From Trichuris trichiura (lineage: Eukaryota > Nematoda > Enoplea > Trichinellida > Trichuridae): DNA of 64,000 nt. Each line of letters begins with the position of its first letter. The stretch's first letter is position 1. Positions 39,012 through 51,137 of the stretch are shown here, one piece after another. Under the pieces are notes generated by a model. It did no database searches. It had not been told where the DNA came from and worked only from the letters and a program-made list of their open reading frames with translations. The DNA lies in NCBI GenBank assembly GCA_037903355.1, contig JBAJFE010000014.1:62001-126000 (forward strand), given 5' to 3'. A program made the position numbers and the translations under genes.

Positions 39012-40873
39012 GACCAAAATTAAAGAAAAACAACTTAGATATGCAAATGAGCCCTTTATTTGTAGAGGTCTCTTAACATTTTCGGAGTTGTTCAACAAAA
39101 TTGTTCTGGCAGTCGCTTAAGAGAAGAGAACCCAGATGAAACATCAATGAATGCAAACGGAGAAAGAAAAAACCCAATGCATTGCAAGTTTTATTTCTTA
39201 CTGTATGTATTTTATAATTCGGGAAATTTTTCCTTGCGGAGGTGCTTCTGATAAGATGTAGTTAATGCTAAGAGGGGACGATACTTTTTCACAGAAAAAA
39301 TCTTTCCCGCTAACAGCATGACATCATTATTGAACCGCCGTAAGCTTACGTAAGGCTTTTAAAAAGTCTGTATGATTCAGGTGGGTCAATATCCTCATCG
39401 TTATATCAGTAAATGGCTTGGGACAAGACTCACATCTGAAAATAATATATAAATAAAATCTGCAACGGTGTTTTGGTCTGCAACTAGCCTCAGCTAGTGC
39501 TCTCGAACTTATAATAACCTGACATTGAACGTAGGACTTTTATGCGCATACTTATGAAATTCTTTTGCAAATAATGAATGGAGAAATATGGCTTACGTAA
39601 AGATCTCTTCAATGCAAATAGCACACCTCTCTTCAAGGTAAAATGGGAGCACAATACACTACTTAAGTAATTCTGTTCCGGTAATCATTTGAGCATCGGC
39701 ATTTGGGTTAACTAGCCAAAGGCGGTGACCTCGCGCTCCCTTTACACCGTAAGACCCACACGTAGCGATGAAACCCTCAGCTTACTTGAACATAACGAGA
39801 CTTGATGGACTGCTGCACCAAGTTTAGCCTGACAAGAAGCAAGCCCTGACTAGTAGTTCAGTTTTGAATGTTAATTAAACCGCCATTTTGCAGAACGTTA
39901 AATGGACAAGATTTCCTACAAGTGCATAGATTTTCGCTCCTGTTTTCTGGAAAGGCAACCAAGTTCTATCGGATGCCCAAATTTTAGCCTATATACAGCT
40001 TTCAGGGCAAACCGCTTTCCGTATACAACGCCTTTGTAAAATTTTCATTTTTGCAAAGGCTCTAAAAACTGGAACCAGTTTCTCCCGAAAAATACAATAA
40101 GAAAAGCTGAGCGCTGAACAGGAAAGCAATTCTTCGGTAAAAAGAAATTGTCGTTCGGGACGTCAGACAGTTGATGGTAAGTCATAGAGCAAAGAATTTG
40201 TTCAGAGATTTCGGAACTGCTCATGTCCCTCTTCAATGAAAAGTTACAAAGCCTGCAACACCGGCAATCGTTGCGAAAATTCAAATCTAGAAACCTGCAA
40301 ATCGTTAACGCCTACTTTGGGATACTGTGGAAAACGAACCTGCAAATCATTAATGCCTAAACTCCACAGCATAGATAAACGGTCACATCGGTTTCGGAAA
40401 GAAAGAAAAATACACATGAAGCTTTAGACTTTTGCGAGAAAAACAGGATACATTCGATTTTCCGATCAGCACAAATTCTTTCCCGCTCAGCGTGAGGATT
40501 GGTCCAAAAAAGAACTCAAGGATTTGGTATGCATTCAAACTTGCCGAACAGATTAGCTCACGTATAAAATCTGTATCAGGGAACTGAAGCAATCACAAAA
40601 AAAAATACTCTCATAAAAATAACTTATGCAAATTTTAAAACCGTTTAGAAGACTGGTAATTACCCATAATTTCAATGAAACGTGAGGTCAGAAACGAATG
40701 ACGTAATTTGGTAGTCTTTTGTTCTTCCTATTAAGGTTAAATGAATAAATTGTTACTGACGGAGATAGGAATTCGAACATTGGGAAAGGAAAGTGAGCTT
40801 GTAAACTCGTTTACAAAACCGTAAACAAAGCATCTTTATTGGTAGAAGAGAATAACAAGTTCCCGCGCTTAGA
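39012..40873. other. Intergenic; possible unidentified minus-strand exons
   Basis: Two minus-strand segments look like exons of one gene I cannot name. About 40581-40400 follows the acceptor TTGCTTCAG and encodes FPDTDFIRELICSASLNAYQ onward. About 40248-40045 follows TGTTGCAG and encodes CNFSLKRDMSSSEISEQILC onward. I could not establish start, stop or frame continuity. The rest shows nothing. Confidence 0.3.
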
Positions 40874-41643
40874 CTATGAAACAACTGTTGTAGGGACAGT
40901 TTCATTCACGGCGGAAGGTTCCGACTTTCCATTGTTGTTAGAGGCAAGTTTTTCTGGTCCCTTTTCTCTGCGACTGCTATAGGCCTGCAGAAGAACATTT
41001 AACAAGCTTTTATCGTAGTTCTCTTCCTCGATCACAGGAGGATATGGATTGCCTAAAAAGGTGCACATGAGCAAAACTCTAATGCGCAACAGCATCCCAC
41101 AAAAAATGCGGTAGAAGAAAATTATCGCTCACCTTTCATCTCCAGAATGAACGTATGTCTAACCTTGTAGCTGGTCGTAGAATAGACATCAGGCAGCCGG
41201 TAGAGCGTAGTAAAACTAGATTTACAATTTCTATAACGTGGTACGTATACCTGGCAAAAAGGGGCAGGGAAATACCGATAAAAAGGAAGTATAAATTTGC
41301 TTACTTGGAACAACTTATGAATGAGCTCTTTTTCGGAAATGAAATAATCGCACACTTCCATTGTAGGTTTGTGGCGATCCCCGTAAGCAAGGGCCATTTG
41401 GATTAGCTAAGTGGAAAATATTTCTCACTATCGCAAAGCAAGCAGTACATCACGTTAACGTCGACATACTCGATCCCAAACGCAAAACGAAGATCTAGTT
41501 TGACTTACCCGCTCGGCGTATGGCCGACAAACTAAGGCCTGTCTTTTACCTAATTCAATTCTCTCGTCTCGAAACAACGATGTTACTGTTCTCTGGACAA
41601 CGAGCAAATGCCCTTCTCCACTTGTTATTGCGCTATCTTTCAT
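40874..41643 (-). CDS. MRPL17: Mitochondrial large-subunit ribosomal protein bL17m
   Basis: Component of the mitochondrial 39S/large subunit near the peptide exit. Four exons: 41643-41509, 41406-41305, 41250-41133, 41052-40874, giving about 177 aa against about 175 in human. Alignable segments: HLLVVQRTVTSLFRDERIEL, EVCDYFISEKELIHKLFQVY, VPRYRNCKSSFTTLYRLPD, RHTFILEMKGNPYPPVIEEE and LLNVLLQAYSSR, all matching bL17m in order. The C-terminal tail is low-complexity. The N-terminus is uncertain: ATG at 41643 is the nearest, but the frame stays open to 41721, and an upstream mini-exon ending at CCCCAG is possible. Confidence 0.88.
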
Positions 41644-42636
41644 CTTTTTTTTCTGGGGCAAAATTGATACACCTATGGGTGGCAGCACCTTTGGAAATAA
41701 TCTGGTATGCCTAAGAATCAACCGGTCAGCAAAACACCCAACCTATCCGAAAGCTAGGCGATATTCAAATTTAACCAAGAAGCAGAGTTTGCGGAAGAAG
41801 AAATGCTTACTTTTCTAAAGTAGTTATCACACGTCCATAGTCGAATTTCCGAGACATGAGAAGAGACGAAGCTGAGAGTAATTTCAAAAGACCTGAACTA
41901 GAACTAAGTCGTTGAAGATCAAGCTATTAATGATTTGCAAGTTCTATTGAGTACGCTGCTTCACGCTTTCAATAATTGTGTTACTTCATAGCACAGCTTG
42001 TGTCCCTCGCGAAAACTGAAGTTATTATTGTACTTTCGATGGATTACTAATTACGCAGCTAATATATCTCATAGTTTTTCAGGTGTTTTACAGCTTTTCC
42101 TGTTCTTATCTGCTTGATATATGTAATTCAAACGAGACAATTGCTCTACCAGCGAGTGGATGAGCGATTATTAGGAAAATTGAACAGGTCCAATGCACTC
42201 AACTTTATTTTTAAAGCTTTATTTTCAAAAGAACTGCGCTTTATGTTAGATCTTTTTCCCCGACGGCAAGTAAATGTTTTCAGTCTGTCAGAGCATTTCA
42301 AGGGTTATGTTATTCGGGAGATAGGACCCATAATGCCCTAGTTAATGATATGAAGATTTCGAAATTACCACACACTTGGCAAAAAGAAACCTGTCGTAAA
42401 TGCAGGAGCCTCCTATAATTATAAAAGCGCACAAGTCTCCCCCCTTTTGCGCGCCATATTTTTTGTAAATAAAGACAAACGGTTATAAATACTTGCTTTT
42501 CTTTTTTTTGTACTGTAGATAAGCTAGTGAATTTGTGAGTAGCGGTAGTCAGGTGTATTGTGGTAAGTTTTACCCTTCTTGACTATAGTAGTAATTTATA
42601 TTGTACTTTTCTTTTAGCAAAAGAGTACAAATACAG

Positions 42637-42914
42637 ATGAGTAATTACCGCTTGCGTAAACGCACATCGAGTAAATCATCTTTCTCAGAGGAATTAAGAA
42701 AGCGCGTTCGTAAGAATGTTGGCTGCCCTAAAACTCCTTCAGAGCGAGAAGATGTAAATGCTGTGGTGGCAGATGCAGTCAGACAGATTGGCACAGTTCT
42801 CTTAAAGTTCGCCGAGAAGTTAGAGGTTTGCATACCGTCTTATGTGCTCCGATGAAATGTACTCTTTTATTACAGGAAAGTGGAGTGTTTGTAGACGACA
42901 TTGAGGAAGAATAG
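42637..42914 (+). CDS. Small basic protein of unknown function
   Basis: Two exons (42637-42825, 42876-42914; 50 bp intron with GT..TTACAG ends) encode 75 aa. The first half is rich in Lys/Arg/Ser (YRLRKRTSSKSSFSEELRKR). The second half is a predicted amphipathic helix (VVADAVRQIGTVLLKFAEKL) and the end is acidic (VDDIEEE). I recognise no family. The clean intron, ATG context and charge distribution favour a real gene. It starts about 1 kb from the divergently transcribed MRPL17. Confidence 0.5.
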
Positions 42915-43856
42915 GTACTCCTACCCCAAAATGGCGACAAGAAATCTCGCTTGGTGACATATTGTAAAATATTTCGTGGATAAAAGCGTAGACCAGTGAA
43001 GGTTGCCTTTGCCGAATAAAGTGTACATGCCATTGGATCCCTATCATTCATCGCATTGCATTTCGGTGACAAATGCAACATGTGCTAGTTGATATAAGCT
43101 CCTGCTGCAATAGCACTTGAATATTTTAACAGTTGTTCTACTGGTGTATTCTCGAATAGCATTTGCGGATCTCGTCTATTAACCATCCCACCGTCCGAGA
43201 AATGCAGGTTCCTTTCTGGCAAGCATTCTCTTAACTTGTTATGCCTTTACTAGAGAGCATGCCAATCACCATTTCTTGTCCTTACCCCAATCTAGGTTAA
43301 GACATAAGCTTAGGCTTAGTTTAGGCGTAGGTTTATGTAAAGGCAGTGCAGAATAGCCGGCAGACTTACAGTATGACGGTAGGGCGCCTAGGAGACATGA
43401 TCCGCATTTGCTTTCCGAATAAGTTTTTCCTTTTGCTACACATTTAATTATTTTTTTTGCTATGTGTGCTTATTAATAGCTTGAAAACGGTACGGAAAGA
43501 GCGAAGTGTACTAAAACGTATTTCGCGCAAATGCAAACTTCATTCAGACTTGTTTTAAGTTCTAGCAGCTAGTTAAGCAAATAATTCGCAGTTTACAGAA
43601 GGTAGACAAAACTCATCGACAAGAATATTCAATTCGTTGAAAATCGTTTCTCGAAGCTCGCTGCAGTACTGTTAATCTCGCTGGCTGCATTTTCAAAGGA
43701 AAAACTTTCGATTCGTTTCAGAAAGGTCGAAAGGTGCAATAAAAACCATTGTTGTGCAGTTTAACGTGATCTTCGGCTATTGACAGTAAGCGGCGTTGCC
43801 GATTGAACCTGCATACTGTCCATAAATTTTGTCATCAAATATCGAAGTCTTTGTCG
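42915..43856. other. Intergenic, upstream of MYBBP1A
   Basis: No gene recognised; A+T-rich with a short imperfect run of TTAGGCTTAGTTTAGGCGTAG at about 43309-43335. Confidence 0.4.
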
Positions 43857-46800
43857 ATGAAGGTAAATAATTTCCTTTACAAATTATTTGTTTTAATCGT
43901 TGTAATTTCTTATGCTCATTAGTGTGATATTATATTTTAAATTTTTAGGAGCTGATTAAGCCTATGAGCAAAATTCCATCGGAAGTTTTCCAGGGCTTCA
44001 CCGATTTGGCAGACTATTCCGCCGAAAAGCGGGCAAACGGTGTATGCTTGATTACTAAAAGCATAATATCCATTGAGGTAAGTGAACGTTTATGAAAAGC
44101 GAACCATTTGTACTGGAAACGTTGACGTGTCGCTTTGAAGGATGAGAAGCAGAGAAGCAATGTGATAGCTTATTGCTTGAAAAGATTGGTGAGAGGTCTT
44201 AGTTCTTCCAGGCAGGCCGCAAGACTTGGATTTGCCGTGGCACTCGCAGAGGTGAGATCACTTTTCTTCATACATCCGTTGCCTTCTTCACTTGGTTATT
44301 CAGTTTATTCGAAGCATTGAGACAGTCACTGTTGAGGATGTTTTCAAACAGATGGAAACAATTCTCCATATTGACTCTACTAGTGGAGGCAGGTTGAACG
44401 CTTTGGGCTTCGTCATGGGTCTTTTGGCTCTGGTTGAAGCACGTGAAATAGTACAGGTAAGCTTGCTTATAAATAAACATAGCGTAGCTTATTGTTCCCT
44501 TTTAGCTAAATGATCCTTTGCTTCCTTTCCTTATTCGCCACACTTTGGTTATACATAAGAAATTCGGATCTTGCAACTTTTTCTTCCTGCAGCCTTTAGT
44601 CTCCATCCTCGAAAAGGTTAGTTCTCACGAACGATGTCATGCCTCGTAAAAGCTGTAATAAAGCCATTGTTGCCGCGTTTAAAGCGAAGTATAATCTTTT
44701 GAAGTGCACTAAGGACGCTTTCTCTCTTCGTTGGTATCCCTCTGTCGAAGGCCTGTGCCGACCGAGTGACGAGTCCACGTTTTTGGACTCGCTGTGTTTG
44801 TTAGTCTCAGTCAAACTACGGTTTCCAAAGTTTGCACAATCGAAAATTCCATTTTCTCGGGACGAGCAGCTCTTTGGACAGAAAAATATGCTGCAGCTTT
44901 CGCACCTGTTGAAGGCAATGCCTAACGCCTATTCGCGCTGCTCCTTTGGAAACTATACATTTTTCATTTTAGAATTCCCACAATGCTTATCCAATTGTTC
45001 ACCCATGTGTACATGCCCTGGTGAAAGCTGCCCTTCGGAGCGAAATGTTTTGCCAGTTTTGGAGTGTTGTCATGTCGGGTAATCATTTTGTAATTATGTT
45101 GTGAACGAAAAGTAATAGTTCCAACTACGTCCCCGTAAATTAGTGAAATTAACATTTTCTTTTATTTCGAATTTTATCCACTGTTTTCTTCTTTAATTGT
45201 CGGGTCCGCCTTCTTACTACAAATAATTTCTGGGAGACCGTTGTTAAGTAAAATAAAGTTCACTTGAATACAGTGTCTACGGTACTGCAAAAGTCGACCA
45301 CCTGATTTGAAATTAAGATATGATTCATATTAACATGTGTTGGAGTTCTTTTTTACGTACTGTGTAAACATTTCTTGATGAATGCTTTACTTTTGGTTTC
45401 CTTGGTGTCTCAAGCCAGATTGGCGTAATGTTGACTTGAAGCGCTGACAGACTAAAAAAAATTTCGAACCAAAACATTAGACTAAATTGTTGAAAGCGTC
45501 TTGAGAGAATTGCTTAACACCATTTTAAAATACTTATCCGATGTGACATAATAAATGAGCTATACTTAACAACAGGATAACGTGGTTGGAAAATTCTTGG
45601 AAGACCAAAATGTTTTCGATTTGTAGTTGTTACTAAAAAGAAGTTAAAATTTTGAAAAGTCCACTTTTTTGGTTCGCTCGCGAAAACTTTTTCTTTCGTG
45701 GATTTCATATTTGACGCGCGTCTACGGTATGTTAATATTTTTAGAGTTCATTTCCGAGCTCATTAAGAGGCTCAGCTTCAAAGATGCTTTCGAAATAGTG
45801 GATATCGTAATGCAGGACGAAGCTACCGTAGCAAAGAACGTAAGTTGCGGCATTTATTTACTTACAGATATAAAATGTTCACTCGTTGTAGGTCGAAGTT
45901 GTGTTGACACCTAATTATTTCGCGTGTCTACTAACTTGCATGAGTGAAAATTCGGTAGTGGAAAAGAGCGAGTTGGAATCGGTCCGTTGCAACCTGGCCA
46001 TTCATATGGACAGGATTCAAGAGCGCTTGCTTCAATTTCCTTCTGCGCGAACGCTCAACATCTTTTTCGACGCGTTATTGACAAGCGGCTCTGCATTAGG
46101 GCAAAAAACTCGACTCAGGTTGTTGGCTAAGTGTATTCGTAATGCTGACAGAAAGCTCGTTAACGACTTGTTCAAAAAAGTGCGCGAAAAGACCAAAGGC
46201 AATGTTTCGGACGTTGATTCCATCCTTCTGTCCAAGTTGATTGTTCGAATGTTTAAAAATGATAACGACAGAGAGCTGCGCTTCGAAATTATGAAATTTC
46301 TCATAAGAAGCGTTTTTTCTGCCGTTGATCCAAACGGCGAAGACGTGTCAGCATCTACAGCTTTGAAGCAAAAATTGACCAGCGCTTATTTCAATGTTTT
46401 GTTCCAAGTTTTCATGGCAAACGTGTCCGCCAACGCTGAGCGCATGCAACAATCGCTTGACTTGTTGAAAACCTCTGTCAGCTACTTACGCGAGGGCTTC
46501 GAAAGCCATTCTGCCGACATTTTGAATGGAAAAGATGTAGGCATGTTCTCTAATGCATTCAGTATGCTGCGCGCATTGGAGAATGCTCTGGATGTTGAAC
46601 AGCAACCGATGGAGTATACATTATGGGCATTGTATTGTACCCTCATTTTTGTATTATCCTCTGGCTTGTTTGACAAAAAGAAGCCAAAGACACTTTTAGA
46701 AGTTTGTGCGTCTTCGCAGCGTGCCCTCGTTTACCCTTTCGCCTTACTTAGGAGCTAACAAAATGTTGCGAAACACTTGTAGCACCGAACGAGTCGTCAA

Positions 46801-48699
46801 GAAACGAGCGGGTGAAGGTGCTGATCAATTCCACACTTTCATTGCCGGAAAATGTGCAGCACAAATGCAAAGCGCTTTGCTTGATGGTTTTTTTTCATCT
46901 TTGTCCTATTCTCCGATTCGACGATCTGTCTCCACTGTTCGCGGTAGGTGTTATGTCCATATTTTTCGTTCATCTTTGCTTAACCTCTTCTGGTTACAAT
47001 AGTATGTTCTCTACGTCCAGTGTATTTAGCGTTTACAAAATTCTCCAGAAAACCAGGAGGACAGTTGTGTTTCCGAGGAAGAATCAGAGGAAGACTTTCC
47101 GTCGTCTCAACCATACAAGGTATTATTGGTATCCGCTCTTTGCTCGCGTTGAATTCAAACTTGGTGTATTAGTATATAAAAGTAGTCGTAACCTCAATAT
47201 TTCAATGGCAGCCATTTTTACTAGGTTTGCAAGTTGACCAGTAGAATTCATTCCAACTTCATCAATTTCCTTTTATAGATGAATAATACTGAAGATTCCA
47301 TTGGACATGACTTGAAGGTTATTGATATAACGGAGCTTGCAGATTTGGACGTCACTGATGGTCTTATGGATACTGTATTTCGTCGCTCCTTTAAGCATGA
47401 ACATGGAGACGACTCTGAGCAAGTGCCATGGGGAAGGTACGCGCCACTTGAACTGCTCCGCTTATTCGTAACAAAAAGTACGAATGGCGTTGTACTGTTG
47501 GTAAGACTTAGATTGCTCACGTTTTTCCAACTCTGATTGCTTTTTTAAGCGTGTCCTGCTTGAACTGCTGAGGGTTACTTTCCAGTGGGCCTCCAACGGC
47601 GCAAAGGTCAATGATAATTGCCTTTTCGCCCGCTCCTTCAGATGCTTGCACGAAATTAGAAAGAGAAAGTTGAGCTTTGCCGATCCGACTGTTCAGCGGG
47701 AAGCCTCGGACGTCATTTGTGCTGCCGTTAAGACCATTTTTGAATTGTCAACCTCAATGCCATCCGTGAATCGTCGAAAAGCAGCTCTTGATGACCAGTT
47801 GACAAAAAGTTTGCTTTATCTGCTCAATCAAGGTCGAAGTCTGAAAACATCCGACAAGAAAATGGTATTTTCTTGACATTGTGCCTTGCCGTGTTGTATG
47901 CATAGTTTTACTGCAGAACCATGAACATGTGGTCAGAGAATTAGCCGAGTCGCTTTTGATGGAACAGTGCGCAATGTCGAACAACGCTTCAAGAGTAGTA
48001 AGCGAAAGACTTGGAGTAAAGCTGGTTATTTCGATTAGTCAAAAATAAAGTCGCACTCTTCATAGGCTGCCTGTTTTCATGCTTTGCCAGTGTTGGCTCG
48101 TTCCGCAATGGAACAGGAATGCGACATTCACAAACGTATCCAATATCTCAGAGTTTGCACCTCTGTTCTTTCAAATGCTCATTCACTAGTAAGAGAGCTT
48201 CTTCAGTTCTATTAGTAGTAATGTCTAGCATACTCTACAGCCCGTCATTTTTTAAAGCTATTTATCTATCAATTACCTTTTTAAGACTTACCTAAGGACG
48301 GCGGAAGCGCAAGGCATATGGGACTCCTTCAGCGAAGAAGTGAAAAAAGGCTTTTTCCTCTTCCACGACGTTGTTTTTCCACCGATCAATGAAGGCACTG
48401 TAGAGAAGGAAAAAGCTGTCCCGTGGGATGCCAATTACTTTTTGACCATGATGGAATTGCTCCTACAGCTATCCAAGGTAGCTCGACACGTTGACTTGGC
48501 CGCTTTGGTGGACGAAGACTTCTTGCTGCGTTTGCGTCACTTTAACAGACCAAAATTTTGGAGCCAACCGCAATGCAAAAAGATCAAAGCCCGAATGCGA
48601 AGCTGCTACCCGCTTGGAGGGCACAAATTTTTGGCCGACCTATACAGGGCACTTCGTTGCGGCTCGAGTCGTTTCGAAAGTTTAAAAAAGAACGGCTAA
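43857..48699 (+). CDS. MYBBP1A: MYBBP1A / DNA polymerase V (POL5) family nucleolar protein
   Basis: Helical-repeat nucleolar protein involved in rDNA transcription and ribosome biogenesis; it is not a true polymerase. Exons read: 43857-43862, 43949-44077, 44141-44251, 44304-44456, 44506-44616, 44705-44914, 44973-45078, 45745-45839, 45892-46701, 46752-46943, 47030-47119, 47279-47500, 47550-47864, 47917-47994, 48066-48188, 48286-48699, about 1050 aa. Landmarks align with human MYBBP1A in order: AYCLKRLVRGLSSSRQAARL, RSEMFCQFWSVVM, the acidic segment SEEESEEDFPSS, ELLRLFVTKSTNGVVLLRVL, and NYFLTMMELLLQLSK near the end. The protein is shorter than human because the basic C-terminal tail is absent. 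One exon may be missing between 45079 and 45744. The first exon (Met-Lys) is tentative. The intron 44915-44972 appears to start with GC. Confidence 0.85.
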
Positions 48700-48803
48700 T
48701 CGAAGTAGACTTTTCCACACGAGCTTGCATTGTTGCGCTGCGTAACTTCTGCTTGCCTTTTTTGCACATTTTGAGAAAATGCGACGCTGCTCATTTTAGT
48801 TTA

Positions 48804-51137
48804 CTAACACGCGTCCATTGGGGCTCTGCTTTGAAACGCGTCGTATATGTCTAGCAGTTTTCTGCTAGTTCGAGGTCGGACTATTTTAAATGCCTGATCG
48901 AAATGACGAAGATGCACTTCCGTAGCGTCGAAATCTTCTTGCATAGCCAACAAGGCAGCTTCGTCGCATAGGGAGGACACTTCAGCTCCGGAAAAAGCGT
49001 CCGTAGCTTTGACCAGCTTTTCTATGTCAACATTTTTGTCAATGGGCATACGACCAAGCCGGATGTTCAAAATGTCTCGTCTGGTACGCTCGTCCGGAAG
49101 AGGTACTGCAACTATACGATCCAAACGACCAGGGCGTAGCAACGCGTCGTCAATCATGTCGGGACGATTCGTTGCGGCCACAATGATGACTTCATTAAGC
49201 GGTTCTATGCCGTCCATTTCCGTGAGCAGTTGCGCAAGTACACGATTTCCTACGCCTGCCTGGTCTTGGCTCCTTGAGGAAGCCAAGGCGTCAATTTCGT
49301 CGAAGAAAATCACCGCGGGAGCTACCTGCCTTGCCTTGCGAAAGATTTCGCGCACCGCCTTTTCCGATTCGCCTACGTACTTGCTAAACAACTCCGGACC
49401 TTTTACGGCAAGGAAATTTAAGTTGCTCTCCGTGGCTAGCGCTCTGGCGATCATTGTTTTGGAGCAGCCCGGCGGACCGTACATCAATATTCCCTTTGGT
49501 GGTCGGATACCGAGTCTTTTGAAAGCGTCCGGATGCCTCAATGGCCATTCGACCATTTGCTGCAATTTTTGCTTCAATTCCAGCTCACCGCCAATATCCG
49601 CCCATTTCACCTGCGGTATATCCAGCGTTATTTCGCGCATTGCCGAAGGGTGTATCTTCTTTGCGGCCTTGAGCAGTAGATCTCTGTTGAGCACAGCCCG
49701 GCTGTTGTTTTCCAAGTACCATAGCGTCTGTAGAGAGCACAACGCTTCTTTAAACAAGCTTTTAAGGTCGCTGTATGTGTACCCCTGAGACATCAGGGCA
49801 ATGTCATCAAAATCCGCTTTTGCAAGAGAGTTCGGACGACTTGACGCCAAAGCCTCAATCAGTTCCCGCCTTTCTGTGGCCGTTGGTACGGGAACCTCAA
49901 CTTCAACATCAAATAAAGAGCGAATCTCGGCTACTAAATTCGACCTCTTTTGGACAGTTGCTATGAGCAAAGCTGGACATAGGCAGACGCGTATTTGAGA
50001 CAACACTTTCACGATGGAATTTACGGCAGAAAGTTTTGCCATGCGATCAACGTCGTCCAATAGGAATATGGTCGTTGTCTGAACAGCCAAATCAAGTTTG
50101 GTCAAGGTTTCAGCGTTCACTACTGTTAAGGAGGCACCGGATTCGTTGGCTGTGGCAAGAGCAAGAGTACTCTTGCCACATCCGGGTGGTCCATAGAAAA
50201 GAATAGTCCTGAATTGAAAGTCGTTCACCTTTATGCGACCAGAGCTGAACAATCGGACTGGAAAAACAATATAACGATTTAGATCATTCTTTGCTCGACG
50301 TAGACCAAAGAGATTGGCGAAATGGAGGGTTGCGGAGGTGTTCGGCTTTGAGCGACGAATAGACACCGTACTGTTCGTCAAGAGGGAATAAAATATGCAA
50401 GCGGATGACTTCAACAGGAGATCGTCTCCGTTTTCTCGGTCTGAGACGTCTATGCCACTCATGAGTAAGGGTATAACACTTGCTTCGTCGACTAGCGCTT
50501 TAAAATGACAATCCATGCCAAAATAGGGTATAGAAACGGTAGCATTTGGGCAAAGGGCGGAATTTAGCAAAAAGTTTTCACAGTAGACGCGAAACGCGCT
50601 AGACTCGTACAGTTGCTTCCAGTCGTCTGTGGTCAGCACTACCTCGGAGGTTTTAAAAATAGTAGCCTTCTGCAGACGACATGAAACATTGGCGGGAAAA
50701 GTGGAACCTTCCCAAGTGCCCAATTCGAAGGTATCCAAGGCGTCGTCCGGCCAAACTACAGCTGCCGACCAGATCGGATCGCGTACCAAAATGGCAACAC
50801 AGTCACCGATGTTCACATGAAACAATTGCATAGTGGGCGAACTTAAAAAGACAATATTTTTTTTGACCCAGCAATCCAATCTGTCCACGTCCGGTGGTCT
50901 TTGTACCAACTTCGTACGACAATACATTGTTCCGTCGTGCAGAAAACCGTGCATTAGCCCATCGTCCTCCAATGGAAGTTTTACCGAGAACGGCTGCGAT
51001 TTATTGCATAGCGAGTGGTGCTTGGCGCCATGACGTTTCAAGTAAGTTGAACCGCAGTAATGACAATGATCAAGAGTTTGCGGGCTCTTACCCGGTGTGC
51101 CTTTGCTGCCTCTGCGAGGACTAGTCATTCTCGGCAC
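48804..51137 (-). CDS. AFG2A: AFG2A/SPATA5-type AAA+ ATPase with degenerate first ATPase domain
   Basis: Tandem AAA+ ATPase, homologue of yeast Afg2/Drg1, which releases Rlp24 from cytoplasmic pre-60S subunits. Single exon, 777 aa. A zinc-knuckle-like N-terminus (CHYCGS...HSLC, residues 25-44) precedes a Cdc48-like N domain. D1 keeps Walker A (GPPGCGKS, 316-323), but the Walker B is LLDDVD (359-364) with Asp in place of the catalytic Glu, and the A-to-B interval is only about 35 residues. The pore-loop and following helix that D2 has (SKYVGES) are therefore missing. D2 is intact: GPPGCSKT (554-561, the AFG2-specific variant), FFDEID (611-616), sensor-1 ATNRPD and the LLRPGRLDR arginine finger. 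The linker HPSAMREITLDIP is also AFG2-specific. It converges with MYBBP1A with 104 bp between stop codons. Confidence 0.92.
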   Translation of the reverse strand: MPRMTSPRRGSKGTPGKSPQTLDHCHYCGSTYLKRHGAKHHSLCNKSQPFSVKLPLEDDGLMHGFLHDGTMYCRTKLVQRPPDVDRLDCWVKKNIVFLSSPTMQLFHVNIGDCVAILVRDPIWSAAVVWPDDALDTFELGTWEGSTFPANVSCRLQKATIFKTSEVVLTTDDWKQLYESSAFRVYCENFLLNSALCPNATVSIPYFGMDCHFKALVDEASVIPLLMSGIDVSDRENGDDLLLKSSACIFYSLLTNSTVSIRRSKPNTSATLHFANLFGLRRAKNDLNRYIVFPVRLFSSGRIKVNDFQFRTILFYGPPGCGKSTLALATANESGASLTVVNAETLTKLDLAVQTTTIFLLDDVDRMAKLSAVNSIVKVLSQIRVCLCPALLIATVQKRSNLVAEIRSLFDVEVEVPVPTATERRELIEALASSRPNSLAKADFDDIALMSQGYTYSDLKSLFKEALCSLQTLWYLENNSRAVLNRDLLLKAAKKIHPSAMREITLDIPQVKWADIGGELELKQKLQQMVEWPLRHPDAFKRLGIRPPKGILMYGPPGCSKTMIARALATESNLNFLAVKGPELFSKYVGESEKAVREIFRKARQVAPAVIFFDEIDALASSRSQDQAGVGNRVLAQLLTEMDGIEPLNEVIIVAATNRPDMIDDALLRPGRLDRIVAVPLPDERTRRDILNIRLGRMPIDKNVDIEKLVKATDAFSGAEVSSLCDEAALLAMQEDFDATEVHLRHFDQAFKIVRPRTSRKLLDIYDAFQSRAPMDAC

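Noticed and set aside
42760..42825. BH3-like helix in the small basic protein
   Set aside because: The spacing resembles a BH3 motif, but the required Gly-Asp is Gly-Thr and the leading Leu is missing, so an apoptotic role is not supported.
49009..49788. 259-codon plus-strand open frame
   Set aside because: Antisense shadow of the AFG2A coding sequence; translation is Ser/Arg-rich without any motif.
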